Of a stretch of 64,000 nucleotides of DNA, positions 45,523-54,904 are shown piece after piece. The stretch is from NCBI GenBank assembly GCA_947495425.1, contig CANLYR010000005.1:62001-126000 (forward strand). The letters run 5' to 3'. The position numbers and the translations under genes are program-made. The stretch is from an uncultured Aquimarina sp. GTDB taxonomy: Bacteria > Bacteroidota > Bacteroidia > Flavobacteriales > Flavobacteriaceae. How positions within the stretch are numbered: the first letter of the stretch is position 1; every line of letters starts with the position of its first letter. The notes below the pieces were generated by a model. The model was given only the letters and a program-made list of their open reading frames with translations. It did not search any database and was not told where the DNA came from.

Positions 45523-46572
45523 ATGATAAAGCTAAAAACCTTCTTATATCTAGTTATCTTCGTTTCCGCCTATGCAGTAGCGCAAAAACCTTTTGTATTT
45601 CAAAATGAACCTATCGAACCGGGAACCAAAAATCATTTTGAAATACCTGTGATTAGTGAAACAGACAGCACCTTTATTCCTATTACTATATTTCATGGTT
45701 CAAAACCAGGTTCAGTTTTAGGAATAACAGCAGGAGTTCACGGCTACGAGTATCCACCTATCCTTGCAGCTCAGCAATTGAATCAAAAAATTGATCCCGA
45801 GAAATTATCAGGAACTATAATTTTGGTACAGATAGCCAATGTGCCAGCTTTTTTGGGAAGAAGTCCATTTTTAAACCCATTGGATCATAAAAACTTGAAC
45901 CGATCTTTCCCAGGAGATGCTACTGGATCTATAACCCATCGTATGGCAGACATCCTCACTAAAGAAGTGATTGCTAGATCTGATTTCTTCGTGGATATGC
46001 ATGCTGGGGATGCACCAGAAGATTTACGGTCTTATAATGCCTGGTATCATAGTGAAGCACTTCCAGAAGTTTCTAAAAAAGGACGCGAAATGGCCATGGC
46101 TATGGGGTTTGATTATTCTATCATATTCAATATTCCAGAGAAGCGACTACAGAAACCTAGTTTGTATTGTTCACAAGAAGCCTTTCATCGTAAGATCCCT
46201 GCTGTAGATATTGAGTGCGGAAGATTAGGTATCCCAGACAAAATAAAAACTAATCGAATTGTAAATGGCATGTTGTCTTTATTAGCGCATCTCAAAATGA
46301 TGAATTCAGGCAAAAAGGAGACCTCAACAAAACCAATAGTCATATCACAACGGTTTACTATCAAAAGTAAATCTACCGGGCTTTTCTATACCGAAAGAAG
46401 AGCAGGAGATTTTATTAAAAAAGGAGAACCTGTTGGATACATTACCGATTTTTTTGGCAATACAATAGAAAATATCAGAGCATCACAAAGTGGAATGATT
46501 TTATATATGATTGGCACTCCCCCTATTAATAAAGGCGAAACTATTATGAATGTAGGTGTTATACCAAAGTAG
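45523..46572 (+). CDS. Secreted M14-like zinc hydrolase (succinylglutamate desuccinylase/aspartoacylase family)
   Basis: 349 residues from ATG 45523, with a signal peptide (KTFLYLVIFVSAYAVAQ). Zinc-ligand motif GVHGYEYPPILAAQ (His and Glu), the loop NPLDHKNLNRSFPG and FFVDMHAGDAPEDL follow the order of the family. It ends with a beta-rich domain (FTIKSKSTGLFYTERRAGDF). Likely a periplasmic deacylase or carboxypeptidase; substrate unknown. It is convergent with the permease gene at 46575, only 2 bp apart. Confidence 0.85.
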   Translation: MIKLKTFLYLVIFVSAYAVAQKPFVFQNEPIEPGTKNHFEIPVISETDSTFIPITIFHGSKPGSVLGITAGVHGYEYPPILAAQQLNQKIDPEKLSGTIILVQIANVPAFLGRSPFLNPLDHKNLNRSFPGDATGSITHRMADILTKEVIARSDFFVDMHAGDAPEDLRSYNAWYHSEALPEVSKKGREMAMAMGFDYSIIFNIPEKRLQKPSLYCSQEAFHRKIPAVDIECGRLGIPDKIKTNRIVNGMLSLLAHLKMMNSGKKETSTKPIVISQRFTIKSKSTGLFYTERRAGDFIKKGEPVGYITDFFGNTIENIRASQSGMILYMIGTPPINKGETIMNVGVIPK

Positions 46573-46574
46573 TT

Positions 46575-47921
46575 TTATAAACGTCTTACCATGGGTATAG
46601 AAATCAAAATCATACCTATTGAAGCTATTACAATTGGGATCATGCTTTGTACTAGAGATACGTTTGGGGTAGCTTCGTGATATTCTGGAGTAAATTGATT
46701 CCAATCGATAGTATCGGCCTTTTGTTTTTCAAATATTTTTGGGTAGAAAAATAATCTTAATTTTTCATGAAAGGCATCGGTAGCTTCTAAATACTCCATT
46801 TGTTGACTCATACTTGTTCCGGCTAATTGATTAAAGACGAGCTGTAAATACATATTAGGAAGTACCGTTGTAATTTTTCTACTAGCCAATTCACGTAGTT
46901 TTATCTTCTCATTTAGTGCATCCCGCTCATTTCTTGAGTCATCATCCCCCATTTGTTGCATGGCATAATACCATAACCAGTTGAAGCCATCGGTAGGGTA
47001 TCCATATTTTTTGAATTGGGGATAATGCTGATAAAACTTTTCAATGGTAGCCAATTTATCGGTATCCCATTTGGTATGATATCCATCGCGTTGTGCTATA
47101 GCTGTACTTAAAGCTTCTGGCACTGGGTACTTAGAGGATACATAGGCATTGATTCCTGCTGGTAAAAGAATAATCAATACCAACCAAACCGATAACAATA
47201 ATAATGCATTAAAGCCAGAAGATTTGTTAAAAGTAATAATGAAAAAAGTAAGCGTAAACCAAAACAAGACATAGAGCATGGATAATCCTAACATCCATAT
47301 AAAGTTAGTATTAAAAGGTAAGTTAAGTACTAATTTTGCAATGAAAAAAAGAAATATAAGTATGGTATACAAGAGCATCAACCGGATTAAAAGTTTGGAA
47401 ACAACGAACCCTAATTTGGATGTTGCTTGAATAATAACTAATCGCCAAGTACCGGTTTCAGTTTCTTCAGAAAGCACATTAAAAGTCAATACTATGACCA
47501 ATAAGGGTAATAGATAAATAATTACAAACGATACATCGAGGTTACCCGATTGTAAATTCATTGGATTCACCAAATCGGTATCATATTTTTGTGCTTCAAA
47601 CGTCTTAATTGTAATTCGCTTTACCGTAGGATTTACATCTGCCTGACCAATAGATAATCCAGCTAGGGGATTTAAGGTATTGATATAGGCAAAATTTGCG
47701 TAATACAATAACAACCCCAGGTCTTCATTATGAAGTGCTACTTGTCGATCAAAATGTTGTTTTTGATAGGCATGTACTTCTGCAATAGCATTTTGCTGCC
47801 TTTCAAGGTGTTTGTGCCCAATAATAATACTAACTACACCTAAAAGAGTAATGAGCAATAGACTCATCCAAACCTCTTTTGATCGAATACATTGCTGTAA
47901 AAATAATTTGAATGTTATCAT
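46575..47921 (-). CDS. ABC-2 type permease, DUF3526-like (arm A, permease 2)
   Basis: 448 residues from ATG 47921, overlapping the previous gene by 4 bp. One N-terminal helix (WMSLLLITLLGVVSIIIGH), a large extracytoplasmic loop, a bundle of helices ~150-290 (FVIIYLLPLLVIVLTFNVLS; LLLLSVWLVLIILLPAGINA), a second large loop, and a C-terminal helix. Topology and the VLSEETETGTWRLV signature fit ABC-2/DUF3526 permeases. Paralogue of the frameshifted gene at 56308-57730. Partner of the ATPase at 52081. Confidence 0.82.
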   Translation of the reverse strand: MITFKLFLQQCIRSKEVWMSLLLITLLGVVSIIIGHKHLERQQNAIAEVHAYQKQHFDRQVALHNEDLGLLLYYANFAYINTLNPLAGLSIGQADVNPTVKRITIKTFEAQKYDTDLVNPMNLQSGNLDVSFVIIYLLPLLVIVLTFNVLSEETETGTWRLVIIQATSKLGFVVSKLLIRLMLLYTILIFLFFIAKLVLNLPFNTNFIWMLGLSMLYVLFWFTLTFFIITFNKSSGFNALLLLSVWLVLIILLPAGINAYVSSKYPVPEALSTAIAQRDGYHTKWDTDKLATIEKFYQHYPQFKKYGYPTDGFNWLWYYAMQQMGDDDSRNERDALNEKIKLRELASRKITTVLPNMYLQLVFNQLAGTSMSQQMEYLEATDAFHEKLRLFFYPKIFEKQKADTIDWNQFTPEYHEATPNVSLVQSMIPIVIASIGMILISIPMVRRL

Positions 47922-49357
47922 ATCGCCTTTGCTTTTTTTGATGTGAAGTGAAGTAACCAGAAAGCAGCTAGCACCCATAATACTATAGAAATTAATGCGG
48001 GAAAAGCTTCTTTAATTGATTTTGAAAATACCATAGGTTGATGATTAAAATCTTGAAATTTCTCCCAATGTTCATGGTCTACTACATGAGTTTTTCCTTC
48101 AGAGCCGCTCTTCTTTTTTGGACTTATATATTCCATTTGTAGTTCATTCATGGTTTGCGCTAATTCGTAACGATAGGTATCCGCTTGGTTTTGAAAATTT
48201 ATATAGGATGAAAAATCTGTTCCTGCCATGGTCATCGATACCAGTTTTATCGCTGTAAAAGGATTGATAAAAGAAGAAAAAATAGTAACATCATTCTGAC
48301 TTTCATAGATATTAACCAATTTTTTATGATGTTTTTTATATAAAGAAGATGTGATTTTTTCTCCTTCTCGCATGACAAATCCTGAATAATTAAAAGGTAA
48401 ATCGGTCACTTTACTCACATTATGAGCTTTTAAAACAGAATCCTTTAGGCTATTGTAATGAGGATCATCAGGGTTATGACTATCCCCTTTTAGAATGACT
48501 TCTTCCTCAATAGCAGATTGAAAGGCTAATTTACTTGGAGTAGGAAACCAGTAATTCCCCATGGCTTGCGTAGATTTTGGCAAAAGTATCACAAGTAGTA
48601 GCCATATCCCTAATAATCGTAATAGCGCATTTTTTGAAGTATTACTAGTTGCTGACATCACGATGGTTAAAGAAGAAACAATATATAAGAACGCTACATA
48701 ACTAAAGGCAATTAGTAAGAAGCGTAGCCATTCAAACTGGTCATCAAGTAGTAAAAGCGTAGTAATTACAACCAAAAGAACAGGAATTAAAAAAAGCAAA
48801 GAAACTGCTAAAAGTCCTATTGATTTTCCGAATAGTATTTCCTTCCAGGTAGCCCCTTGTGATAATACTATTTTTAAGGTTCCGTTCTCTCGATCTGCAG
48901 CAACACTAGAAAAGCCTACAAAAAACAAAATTAGCGGTAATACCAACTGTAGCAACAAAGCTAAACTTAATTCACCAAACCTAAGCATACCTGTAGAAAA
49001 CGTGGCTTCAGAAAAATTGACACTATTTTGCCGATGTGCCTCTAGAAACACTGTACTTCCTGTAAAACTTTCTAATCCATAATCAAATATTCCCAATGGG
49101 GGATGTATCCGAAATGCAAAAGTCCCAAAATGAGCCATCCGGTGAGGATGTTTATCAGGATTTGCTTCCCAGCTTTGTCTGGCTTTGACTTGATGTTCTT
49201 TTCTTATCTCATTTTGAGTGTTATGATTTTTTACACCACTAACAGCTGCATATCCAGACAGCAGTACAAAAATGAAATATAATAGATAAAAAGTTTTAGA
49301 TGTTGTCGCATTATGCCAAAAATTTAATGCGAATATGCTTACATTTGCCCGTTTCAT
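47918..49357 (-). CDS. ABC-2 type permease, DUF3526 family (arm A, permease 1)
   Basis: 479 residues from ATG 49357. N-terminal helix (FYLLYFIFVLLSGYAAVSGV), extracytoplasmic loop with HPHRMAHFGTFAF and GSTVFLEAHRQN, six-helix core (ADRENGTLKIVLSQGATWKE between helices), second loop, C-terminal helix. The loop words recur in the paralogue at 54901 (NPHSAAHYGTYAF; GTSIFLEAHKHN). The His-containing loop could touch a metal or ligand, but this is only suggested by conservation. Same family as the NosY-associated permeases. Separated from the receptor gene by a REP-like repeat. Confidence 0.82.
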   Translation of the reverse strand: MKRANVSIFALNFWHNATTSKTFYLLYFIFVLLSGYAAVSGVKNHNTQNEIRKEHQVKARQSWEANPDKHPHRMAHFGTFAFRIHPPLGIFDYGLESFTGSTVFLEAHRQNSVNFSEATFSTGMLRFGELSLALLLQLVLPLILFFVGFSSVAADRENGTLKIVLSQGATWKEILFGKSIGLLAVSLLFLIPVLLVVITTLLLLDDQFEWLRFLLIAFSYVAFLYIVSSLTIVMSATSNTSKNALLRLLGIWLLLVILLPKSTQAMGNYWFPTPSKLAFQSAIEEEVILKGDSHNPDDPHYNSLKDSVLKAHNVSKVTDLPFNYSGFVMREGEKITSSLYKKHHKKLVNIYESQNDVTIFSSFINPFTAIKLVSMTMAGTDFSSYINFQNQADTYRYELAQTMNELQMEYISPKKKSGSEGKTHVVDHEHWEKFQDFNHQPMVFSKSIKEAFPALISIVLWVLAAFWLLHFTSKKAKAI

Positions 49358-49434
49358 ACGTTTATTTTTTATCGTTTTTTTCTGGTTTTGAGATTGTCTG
49401 AAAAGCGTACCGTTTGCTATCTTGTCATATATAG

Positions 49435-49473
49435 CCCTTCGACGGAGACTCAAGGACAGGCTCGGTCGAAGGG
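49435..49473. repeat. REP-like inverted repeat
   Basis: Perfect 9-bp arms CCCTTCGAC (49435-49443) and GTCGAAGGG (49465-49473) around a GC-richer core. Resembles the dispersed TTCGAC...GTCGAA palindromic repeats common in Flavobacteriia. Lies between receptor and permease genes of arm A. Confidence 0.5.
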
Positions 49474-49548
49474 TATAAAAACTAAAGAGTATAGCTTCTC
49501 GACGCTACTCTAAATAACAGAGATATTTACTTTTTTAAACAATCCCAT

Positions 49549-52056
49549 TTAGAATTTATACGTTGTAGTTAACAATACATTTCTAGGAGCTCCCGGAAAA
49601 AGTCTAGTCGCATTTAGCGCTCCGTTCCAATAGTTTTCATCAAACAAATTATTAAGCTTCAGCGCAATTTGCATATCGACTCCAGTAGGGCGATAATACA
49701 CTGCTGCATCGAATACCGTATACGATGGTAATTCGATACGATCTCCATACCAGGACAAACGATCTCCACGATATACTGTTCCTAAACCTACGCCAATATT
49801 TTTAAGAGCGCCATGCGTAAAATCATATCGCCCCCAAAAATTGGCACTATGCTCAGGTGCTCCCCCTATACGTTCGCCAATTAAAGCGGGATCATCATCT
49901 TCTATGATTTCGGCATCGATAAAGGCATACGAAGCACTTACTTGTAGGTTCGGCAATATATATCCGTTAAGATCCCACTCAAAACCTCGGCTACGTTGTT
50001 CTCCTCGTTCTGTCAATAAAGATTCATCATTAGGATCTTGCTGTAATAGATTTTTTTGTGTTATCTGATATACGGCAGCATTCATCGTTAATTTTCCACC
50101 TAAAAATTCTCCCTTAGCACCAAATTCTATATTGTCACTTTCTAAAGGATCAAAACTAGCTGGAGAAGGAGGCAAACCTTCACGAGAAAAACCCCAGAAA
50201 AACTCTTCGGTAGCTGGTGATAATGTAGTCGTATTAGACTGTGGCTGAAATCCCGCTACATAAGAGCCATAAACACTAATAGTTTTAGTAGCTTCATACG
50301 TTACTCCTATTCTAGGTATAAATGCTTCATTTTTAAAAGATTCTTCATTGTTAGAATCATAATCAAAAATATCTTCATACCAATCATAGCGAAGATTCAA
50401 TAAGGCAGAAAATTTACCTATCTTAAACTGGTTCTGAATATAGATACCATTTGCAGTGGTAAGATTTGCCGGTATTGCAAACTCAGAGGTGATATAATTT
50501 GAAGTTTCTCTTGCAGTGTTATTAGGGTTTGCAAGATCAAAATGAGCAACATTAGGTCTTGGAGCAATAACACCGTCGATCTCGATTGTTTCAAACTGAT
50601 CTGCTTCTGCTGGGTCAAATGAGGTTGCTCTACCGTCCAATCTTCTGTAACGTCTTGCTCCATTAGAAACTCCTCCTAAAGTACGCTCCCATCTACTTCC
50701 ATCGTATCCTGCTAAAAATTTGTTTGTGATATTATCATTTTCAATATCATAATTGATGAATGCGCTATAATTGTCTGTTACCCAAAATTGTTGTCTCTCT
50801 GTATAGCGTAGTTCGGCTAATGTGGGTATAGAATTTCCTGCAATATCTATTGCAGCAGAACCAGCCACACGATGTTCTGCAAGGTCTTCTTCCCAGGTTT
50901 GCTTCATATAAGAAGCATTAAATCCTAAATTATCAGTAATTTCTTTACTAAAATTACTAATCACCATAAATTCTTTTGAAGCATAAAAATCGTTGGCAGC
51001 ACCCACATTTGTAGAAATATCGGTACTATTTAAATCAAATTCACCATTGATAGCTCCAAAGAGAGGCTGGCCTCTATCTAGATTACCCACACCGTTGCTA
51101 TAGATCATCTCTACGTTAAGCGCCGTAGTTTCATTGGGTATGAAGGTGATGGAGGGTGCTAATAAAAATTGATTGTTTTGCACCAAATCCCGAAAAGATC
51201 TTGCTTCTTGGATGGCGGCATTAAATCTATACAATAGCGTTTCAGAGTCATTTACGGATCCTGTAAAATCTGCTGTTGCTCTAAGCGTTCCAAAACTTCC
51301 TACAGTAGCACTTACCTCACTCCTTTTTTCTTTCAGTGGTTTCTTTGTAACCAAATTAACAGATCCACCAGGGTCTACACTAGAAAAAGTTACTGATGAC
51401 GGTCCTTTAATCACTTCTGCTCTTTCTATATGCGAAGTAATAGGTTGTAGAAAATAATACTGGCGCGTTCTCATACCATTGATAAGTTGACCATCTTCTG
51501 CCTGAATGATACCTCTAATATTAAAATGATTATAAAACCCGGTATGCGTTACACTACTCGAAGTTTTTATGGCATCAGCAATCTGAAAGGTTTGTCGATC
51601 ATTCATTAACTCCTTAGTAATGGTTGATACCGCTTGAGGCAATTCTCTATTTTTTATGGCAACTTTGGTAGACGAAAATGAATAATCACTATTATAATCT
51701 GTACGTGCACGACCAACGACTTCTACACTCTGTAGTTGTTCTGTTCCTTCTGCTAAAGTAATGGTACCTATATCAAGAGGTGTACCTTCACTAACTTCTA
51801 TAGTATTTTTATAAGCCTGAAATCCTAAATATCGTACTTCAAAGTTGTAATTTCCTGAAGGGGCATTTATTTCAAATTGTCCGGAGTTATCCGTTAGTTT
51901 TTCAAATGTATTCGCTGTGTTTTTTAGCGAGATCGTAGCACCTATAATCGGAGTATTTTTGGCATCAACGATGGTTCCTGTTACTTGTACTTGTGCAAAA
52001 GTAGCACAACTACATAAAAGAAATAAAAGGAAGGGTAATGATTTAAAAAGTTTCAT
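49549..52056 (-). CDS. TonB-dependent siderophore-type receptor (arm A)
   Basis: 835 residues: signal peptide ending CATFAQ, carboxypeptidase-like domain ~22-110 (VQVTGTIVDAKNTPIIGATI), plug ~130-245 (LPQAVSTITKELMNDRQTFQ; FNIRGIIQAEDGQLINGMRT; VIKGPSSVTFSSVDPGGSVN), then the barrel with a PEHSANFWGRYDF-type segment and a final GAPRNVLLTTTYKF strand. The plug words are those of FhuA/FhuE/FpvA-like siderophore receptors. It lies inside an ABC operon, 24 bp after the ATPase gene, which is unusual for a simple siderophore receptor. Confidence 0.9.
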   Translation of the reverse strand: MKLFKSLPFLLFLLCSCATFAQVQVTGTIVDAKNTPIIGATISLKNTANTFEKLTDNSGQFEINAPSGNYNFEVRYLGFQAYKNTIEVSEGTPLDIGTITLAEGTEQLQSVEVVGRARTDYNSDYSFSSTKVAIKNRELPQAVSTITKELMNDRQTFQIADAIKTSSSVTHTGFYNHFNIRGIIQAEDGQLINGMRTRQYYFLQPITSHIERAEVIKGPSSVTFSSVDPGGSVNLVTKKPLKEKRSEVSATVGSFGTLRATADFTGSVNDSETLLYRFNAAIQEARSFRDLVQNNQFLLAPSITFIPNETTALNVEMIYSNGVGNLDRGQPLFGAINGEFDLNSTDISTNVGAANDFYASKEFMVISNFSKEITDNLGFNASYMKQTWEEDLAEHRVAGSAAIDIAGNSIPTLAELRYTERQQFWVTDNYSAFINYDIENDNITNKFLAGYDGSRWERTLGGVSNGARRYRRLDGRATSFDPAEADQFETIEIDGVIAPRPNVAHFDLANPNNTARETSNYITSEFAIPANLTTANGIYIQNQFKIGKFSALLNLRYDWYEDIFDYDSNNEESFKNEAFIPRIGVTYEATKTISVYGSYVAGFQPQSNTTTLSPATEEFFWGFSREGLPPSPASFDPLESDNIEFGAKGEFLGGKLTMNAAVYQITQKNLLQQDPNDESLLTERGEQRSRGFEWDLNGYILPNLQVSASYAFIDAEIIEDDDPALIGERIGGAPEHSANFWGRYDFTHGALKNIGVGLGTVYRGDRLSWYGDRIELPSYTVFDAAVYYRPTGVDMQIALKLNNLFDENYWNGALNATRLFPGAPRNVLLTTTYKF

Positions 52057-52080
52057 TGTATGAATTATTTTATTTTAAGT

Positions 52081-52776
52081 TTAGATCGTTTTTAAGTATA
52101 AGTCTTGTAATTCTGTGGCACTGATGGTGTCTGTATCAGAGGTATGCACTAGCTTTCCCTCTTTCATAATACCGATTTTGGTTCCCACATTTACAGCATT
52201 AAAGATATCGTGTGTTGCCATAAAAATAGCCTTGCCTTGATTGCTCAATTCTTTACAGATTTCAGTAAACTCGAGTGTGGCTTTGGGATCTAAGCCTGAG
52301 ATAGGTTCATCCATAAAAATATAATCTGCATTTTTAGAAAGAGCAATAGCAATCCCTACTTTTTGTCGCATCCCTTTGGAATAAGAAGATAATTTTTTCT
52401 GATGCGCAGTTTCCTGAAGCCCGGCTTTTGATAAAAAATCAGATAATACCGTATTTGTATATTTAAAACCAGCTAATCTACTGAAGAAATTTAGGTTTTC
52501 TATACCAGAGAGATTTCCATATAATTGCACAACCTCTGGAATATAAGCAATCATTTTAGTCGTTTTGTTACTATTTGGCTTAACAGTAATTCCATTAATC
52601 AATGCTTCGCCACTTGTGGATTCGATTAGCCCTAAAAATAGATTGATCGTAGTGGTTTTTCCTGCACCATTTTGACCTAGTAAACAAAATATTTCTCCTT
52701 TATCAACTGATAAATTTAATTGACTAAGTGCTTGGTGCTTACCATATGTTTTGGTAAGATTTATAGCTTTAAGCAT
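52081..52776 (-). CDS. ABC transporter ATPase (arm A)
   Basis: 231 residues with Walker A GQNGAGKTTTIN, signature YSKGMRQKVGIAIAL, Walker B YIFMDEPISGLDP and switch His in MATHDIF. The short C-terminal tail and sequence fit ABC-2 type exporters (CcmA/NosF-like). Its partners are the permeases at 46575 and 47918. Clearly paralogous to the ATPase at 54188. Confidence 0.9.
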   Translation of the reverse strand: MLKAINLTKTYGKHQALSQLNLSVDKGEIFCLLGQNGAGKTTTINLFLGLIESTSGEALINGITVKPNSNKTTKMIAYIPEVVQLYGNLSGIENLNFFSRLAGFKYTNTVLSDFLSKAGLQETAHQKKLSSYSKGMRQKVGIAIALSKNADYIFMDEPISGLDPKATLEFTEICKELSNQGKAIFMATHDIFNAVNVGTKIGIMKEGKLVHTSDTDTISATELQDLYLKTI

Positions 52777-53024
52777 AAGTGAGATGTAAAAATAAGGTTG
52801 ACGATTTGTGTTTTATACTCGAATATTATCGACGAAAATCTAGTTATATAAAAAGTACCTTGCTCTGTAGTGTTCGTATGTTGTAGACTCTAAATACTCT
52901 GCTATCATGTTTTTCCGGCTATCTAATTAAAAGATATAAACGCTGGTAATGAATCAGAGTAAAAATTAATGTTCAAATATAATTTTGAAACACTACTAAA
53001 ATTTAAAAATAGGCAGTACTTTTC

Positions 53025-53330
53025 TTATGTAAGCGGCGGTGGTTTATTGTAAATAAAAATTGGAGAAGCGATAGTTTGCTGTGGCGAATTGTATTCAGTG
53101 TATACAATTCTTGAATTTGGGATGCGCTGCGATGCATTTTCTGGATAAGAATTATCATAATTGATCAAATCAAGCTGGTATGAATCAACAAGGATATCAC
53201 AAAGCTCACAAGAAAAAGAAGAATCATCATCTACCGAATGGCTTAATGCGTGTATGTTTGCAATCCTTGGAATAAGGAAAGCCGCTACAAACAAAAGAGT
53301 GACGATATGTGTAAGTACGCGTTGGTACAT
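53025..53330 (-). CDS. Small secreted CELC-motif protein (arm A)
   Basis: 101 residues: signal peptide/hydrophobic start (VLTHIVTLLFVAAFLIPRIA), then IHALSHSVDDDSSFSCELCD followed by ILVDSYQ, a Ser/Asn-rich middle and the tail YNKPPPLT. It shares R(I/V)A..HA.SH..DD.....CELC and the terminal YNKPPP with the protein at 53592-53921. His, Asp and the CxxC could bind a metal ion. No known family recognised. It heads the minus-strand arm (248 bp before the ATPase gene). Confidence 0.65.
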   Translation of the reverse strand: MYQRVLTHIVTLLFVAAFLIPRIANIHALSHSVDDDSSFSCELCDILVDSYQLDLINYDNSYPENASQRIPNSRIVYTEYNSPQQTIASPIFIYNKPPPLT

Positions 53331-53591
53331 ATCTGCAATATTAGGAATAATAAAATAGACATCCTTATTTTAACACAATTTTAAGTTTTACGCTATGAAT
53401 TCAAAGAAAGCAGTATAAATTTTGTTTTGAAAAATTGAAATTTATGAACGACTGTGCCTATTGATATCAAAAAGAATTGTGTACCAAAAGTATCTGATAT
53501 TAAAAGAACTTTGTTTCCACCTTAATCCAAGAAAAGAATTCTTATCAATATCTTAAGATTTAAAAATCTAATTAATTACTATATTGGTCGC

Positions 53592-53921
53592 GTGAGAGTG
53601 CATTTTTATAAATATATTATTTCTTTTTTCTTCCTTTCGACTTTTCTAGTATTAAGAGTCGCTGATGCACATGCTTTTTCTCATTTTTCTGATGATAGTG
53701 ACCCTATACATTGTGAATTATGTGAGATTATAACAACATCTAACCAATTTACGTTACTATTTAATGGATCATTTACTGAAGAATTGACGCTACAATGTAA
53801 TGCCTTCACGACCGTACACATCAATTTTTGCTACGAAACATCACAATACAGCATTACACGACCTCAAAGTGTTTATAACAAACCTCCTCCTGCAATACTT
53901 AGCATTGCAGATTTTTGTTAG
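53592..53921 (+). CDS. Small secreted CELC-motif protein (arm B)
   Basis: 109 residues from GTG 53592 (GTG 53598 also possible). Hydrophobic signal (YIISFFFLSTFLVLRVADAH), then HAFSHFSDDSDPIHCELCEI, three further Cys, and YNKPPPAILSIADFC. Paralogue of the protein encoded at 53025-53330, oriented away from it, and heading the plus-strand ABC operon. Likely periplasmic or surface; proposed metal-binding accessory, unproven. Confidence 0.65.
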   Translation: MRVHFYKYIISFFFLSTFLVLRVADAHAFSHFSDDSDPIHCELCEIITTSNQFTLLFNGSFTEELTLQCNAFTTVHINFCYETSQYSITRPQSVYNKPPPAILSIADFC

Positions 53922-54187
53922 GAATATCAATTCATAGGACTACACTTTGTCTTATACTACTTTGTAGTTTTGAAAGGTTTACAATTTACAGTATTAAGTG
54001 CTTACATAAGCAAGAATAGTGTATCTACACTTTATCATCATTCCTTTAAGTGATTGGAGTATTGTAAACCATTTCCTAATTCAATTAAATCATACCGCAA
54101 CATACTTCTATACGATTATGGTGTTTATGAATCGACATACTGCATGTACTGCTGTTCATCCATATACTAAATATTAATTCAGTCAAA

Positions 54188-54904
54188 ATGATTACTACAC
54201 AAAACCTTACAAAAAAATATAATGATCAAACTGCTCTTGATCAGTTAAATCTTAACGTTAACAAAGGAGAAATCTATTGTTTATTAGGAGCTAATGGTGC
54301 TGGCAAAACCACTACGATTAATCTTTTATTAGGATTTATTGAACCCACTTCGGGGAGTGCTTTGATCAATGATTTAAATGTATCACAAAAAGCAAAAGAA
54401 ACTAAAAAAATTCTAGCATATATCCCAGAGAATCTGATGCTGTATCCCAGCCTAACCGCTATTGAAAATTTAGATTACTTTTCGGGCATTGCCGGTAAAA
54501 AACTTACTAAAGAAAATGTAATCTCTTTCTTAAAAGAAGCAGGACTGCAGGAAAATGCTTTCGAAAAAAGAATAACCGCTTTTTCTAAAGGAATGCGACA
54601 AAAAGTAGGGATTGCTATTGCTCTCGCCAAAGATGCTAAAGTTTTACTATTAGATGAACCTACTTCGGGACTAGACCCAAAAGCTAGTAACGAATTTGGG
54701 CAACTCCTTCACAAGCTTTCACAAAAAGGTGTAGCAACCTTGATGGCAACACATGATTTATTTAGAGCAAAAGAAGTGGCTACACATATCGGGATTATGA
54801 AAGATGGTCAACTTAAAGAAGAATGCATTGCCCGTGATATTTCTTTACGCGATTTAGAGCAAACGTATTTAAGTACTATGAATTATAAAGAAGTTGAATT
54901 ATGA
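54188..54904 (+). CDS. ABC transporter ATPase (arm B)
   Basis: 238 residues: Walker A GANGAGKTTTIN, signature FSKGMRQKVGIAIALA, Walker B VLLLDEPTSGLDP, switch MATHDLF. Its best match inside the window is the arm A ATPase, from which it differs mainly in the C-terminal tail. It overlaps the following permease start by 4 bp (ATGA), so stoichiometric synthesis is likely. Confidence 0.9.
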   Translation: MITTQNLTKKYNDQTALDQLNLNVNKGEIYCLLGANGAGKTTTINLLLGFIEPTSGSALINDLNVSQKAKETKKILAYIPENLMLYPSLTAIENLDYFSGIAGKKLTKENVISFLKEAGLQENAFEKRITAFSKGMRQKVGIAIALAKDAKVLLLDEPTSGLDPKASNEFGQLLHKLSQKGVATLMATHDLFRAKEVATHIGIMKDGQLKEECIARDISLRDLEQTYLSTMNYKEVEL

